A stretch of DNA of 5,609 nucleotides. Origin: JBBSIG01 sp038232215. Lineage in GTDB: Bacteria; Actinomycetota; Thermoleophilia; Gaiellales; Gaiellaceae. Positions 4,732 through 5,609 of the stretch are shown in pieces; within the stretch, counting starts at the first letter, position 1; every line of letters begins with the position of its first letter. The stretch lies in assembly GCA_038232215.1 (NCBI GenBank), contig JBBSIG010000172.1, forward strand, positions 1 through 5,609. Direction: 5' to 3'. Made by a program: the position numbers and the translations under genes. The notes beneath the pieces are model-generated. The model was not told where the DNA came from, did no database searches, and saw only the letters and a program-made list of their open reading frames with translations.

Positions 4732-5313
4732 ATGACGCGCAAGCCCATCGTCCCGGCTCTCCTCGCGACGCTGGCCCTCGCCCTCGTGAGCGGGGTCTCG
4801 GCGGCGGCGAGCAAGAGCATCAAGGGCACGCCCGGGAACGACACGATCGTCGGAACGCTGGCGGCGGATCGCATCGCCGGACTCGCCGGCGACGACACGA
4901 TCGCGGCGCTCGACGGCGCTGACACGATCTACGGCGGCGACGGCGCGGACAAGATCGACGGCGGCGACGGCGCCGACCTGATTCGCGGCCAGGACGGTCC
5001 GGACGTGCTGAACGGCAACGACGGGAACGACGTCGTGGGCGGCGGCCACGGAGCCGATCGGGTCGACGGCGGCTCGGGAGACGACACCCTGTACGGCGGC
5101 CCCGGCTCGGACGTTCTCATGGGCGGGCCCGGGAACGACAAGCTGTACGCGCTCGCGAACGACAACGATCCCGACACGCTCGACTGCGGCGAGGGCGACG
5201 ACACGGCGTTCCTGAACCTGAAGAAGGAGCACAAGTACACGGTCGTCAATTGCGAGCACGTCTTCTCGATCGTGCCGACGCCCGCGCAGGCGGCGGAGGA
5301 GGGCAAGTCGTAA
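4732..5313 (+). CDS. secreted RTX-type (hemolysin-type) calcium-binding repeat protein
   Basis: This 193-residue exported protein is built almost entirely of Gly/Asp-rich nonapeptide repeats of the G-G-x-G-x-D-x-hydrophobic-x type, which fold as a parallel beta-roll when Ca2+ binds between turns. A signal peptide is clear: MTRK, hydrophobic core PALLATLALALVSGV, then SAAAS, with cleavage near residue 25. Repeats run from G-T-P-G-N-D-T-I (about 32) to G-G-P-G-N-D-K-L-Y (about 139), roughly a dozen units, some degenerate early on (for example LAADRIAGLAGDD). The C-terminal part (140-193) leaves the repeat pattern and holds the only two cysteines: Cys152 in D-C-G-E-G-D-D-T and Cys174 in V-V-N-C-E, which could form a disulfide outside the cell. 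No protease, lipase or other catalytic domain is attached, so it is a structural or binding protein rather than a full toxin. It has a strong RBS and is followed by a terminator. Possible target of the neighbouring two-component system (inference). Confidence 0.85.
   Translation: MTRKPIVPALLATLALALVSGVSAAASKSIKGTPGNDTIVGTLAADRIAGLAGDDTIAALDGADTIYGGDGADKIDGGDGADLIRGQDGPDVLNGNDGNDVVGGGHGADRVDGGSGDDTLYGGPGSDVLMGGPGNDKLYALANDNDPDTLDCGEGDDTAFLNLKKEHKYTVVNCEHVFSIVPTPAQAAEEGKS
4931..4977 (+). repeat. 27-bp-period tandem repeat inside the RTX coding region
   Basis: The 20-mer at 4931-4950 (starting ACGGCGGCGACGGCGC) recurs at 4958-4977 with one mismatch, a 27-bp period equal to nine codons. It encodes successive Y/D-G-G-D-G-A-D turns. 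Near-identity at DNA level suggests recent duplication or slippage-driven gain of a repeat unit. Confidence 0.7.
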
Positions 5314-5342
5314 GGGAAGCGGTCTGGCACTTCCCCCGACCT

Positions 5343-5381
5343 GCACGGCGAAGCCCGCCCGCCCGGCGGGCTTCGCCGTGC
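5343..5381 (+). terminator. strong hairpin terminator after the RTX gene
   Basis: GCACGGCGAAGCCCGCC (5343-5359) pairs perfectly with GGCGGGCTTCGCCGTGC (5365-5381) around a 5-base loop (CGCCC), a 17-bp stem with no mismatch, 29 bases after the RTX stop. There is no U-tract, which is common for actinobacterial hairpin terminators. It separates the RTX gene from the PHP gene. Confidence 0.8.
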
Positions 5382-5468
5382 TAAGGCCGTGGTCGCGCCC
5401 CGGTTCGTCTCCCGATCGCAACCACCTTTGCCCACGGAGTGCCGAGCGGGGCAGCGAACCTGTGAGCC

Positions 5469-5609
5469 ATGACGAAGCTCAGCCCGCTGCTTTGCGAGCT
5501 GCACGCGCACACGACCTGGAGCGACGGCGCCCTGACGCCCAGGGAGCTCGTCGATCTCTACGGGCAGAGCGGCTTCGACGTCCTCGCCGTCACCGATCAC
5601 ACGGTTCGC
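5469..5609 (+). CDS. PHP-domain metal-dependent phosphoesterase, N-terminal fragment
   Basis: Only the first 47 codons are in the window; the gene runs off the right edge. The sequence opens with L-C-E-L-H-A-H-T-T-W-S-D-G, the PHP-domain first motif (His12, His14 and Asp19 as metal ligands or neighbours). It continues with T-P-R-E-L-V-D-L-Y-G-Q-S-G-F-D-V-L-A-V-T-D-H-T (Asp43/His44), the second motif. PHP proteins are binuclear or trinuclear metal hydrolases acting on phosphoesters; family members range from histidinol phosphatase to 5'-3' RNA/3',5'-nucleotide phosphatases (TrpH/YciV type) and CehA/McbA-like enzymes, and the fragment is too short to choose. An in-frame TGA at 5463-5465 excludes an upstream start, so the ATG is the earliest possible; only a weak GTGAG lies before it. 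It is probably a separate transcription unit after the terminator. Confidence 0.85.
   Translation, partial: MTKLSPLLCELHAHTTWSDGALTPRELVDLYGQSGFDVLAVTDHTVR

Noticed and set aside
4931..5150. CRISPR-like or intergenic tandem repeats
   Set aside because: The repeats are in frame, encode Gly-Asp RTX turns, and vary in sequence with a 9-codon period rather than alternating repeat and spacer.
4660..5421. 253-codon minus-strand frame opposite the RTX gene
   Set aside because: Its Val/Ala/Arg repeats simply mirror the Gly-Asp repeats of the sense strand, and it reads through the terminator stem. There is no start signal or recognisable domain.

Overview
The window is about 70% GC by eye, with strong G/C bias at third codon positions, GTG starts, 4-bp gene overlaps and one probable leaderless gene. 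This points to a high-GC actinobacterium. A short secreted RTX-type calcium-binding protein with a paired-cysteine C-terminus, together with the style of the other proteins, makes me favour the Thermoleophilia (Solirubrobacterales/Gaiellales). That placement is inference from memory of similar proteins, not a search.

Layout from left to right. The 3' half of an MFS transporter gene (+) runs off the left edge and ends at 502. It converges on a compact minus-strand hicA-hicB toxin-antitoxin pair (1183 down to 561), and an imperfect hairpin lies between them. Just upstream of hicA is a 40-bp sequence with two nested, exactly symmetric pairs of inverted arms. It lies over the best promoter match and is the best operator candidate in the window. 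Next comes a minus-strand class I glutamine amidotransferase (2043 to 1225). A short divergent intergenic region (2044-2144) separates it from a plus-strand three-gene operon: a small membrane-anchored or secreted beta-rich protein, an OmpR/PhoB-class response regulator and a HAMP-containing sensor histidine kinase. Both junctions of this operon are 4-bp GTGA stop/start overlaps. After an 87-bp gap comes a secreted RTX-repeat protein with a strong ribosome binding site, followed by a 17-bp perfect-stem terminator. The right edge holds the first 47 codons of a PHP-domain metal-dependent phosphoesterase.

How the genes may work together. HicA (mRNA interferase) and HicB (antitoxin with a C-terminal helix-turn-helix) form an autoregulated module. 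The histidine kinase and response regulator form a two-component system that probably reports on the cell envelope, and the small anchored protein is translated just ahead of them as a candidate accessory or signal protein. The RTX protein is a plausible regulatory target: TTAC-type motifs with an 11-bp period lie upstream of both the operon and the RTX gene. That link is a hypothesis only.

No tRNA, rRNA, CRISPR array, insertion sequence or attachment site was recognised. There is no gene-free stretch longer than 300 bases.
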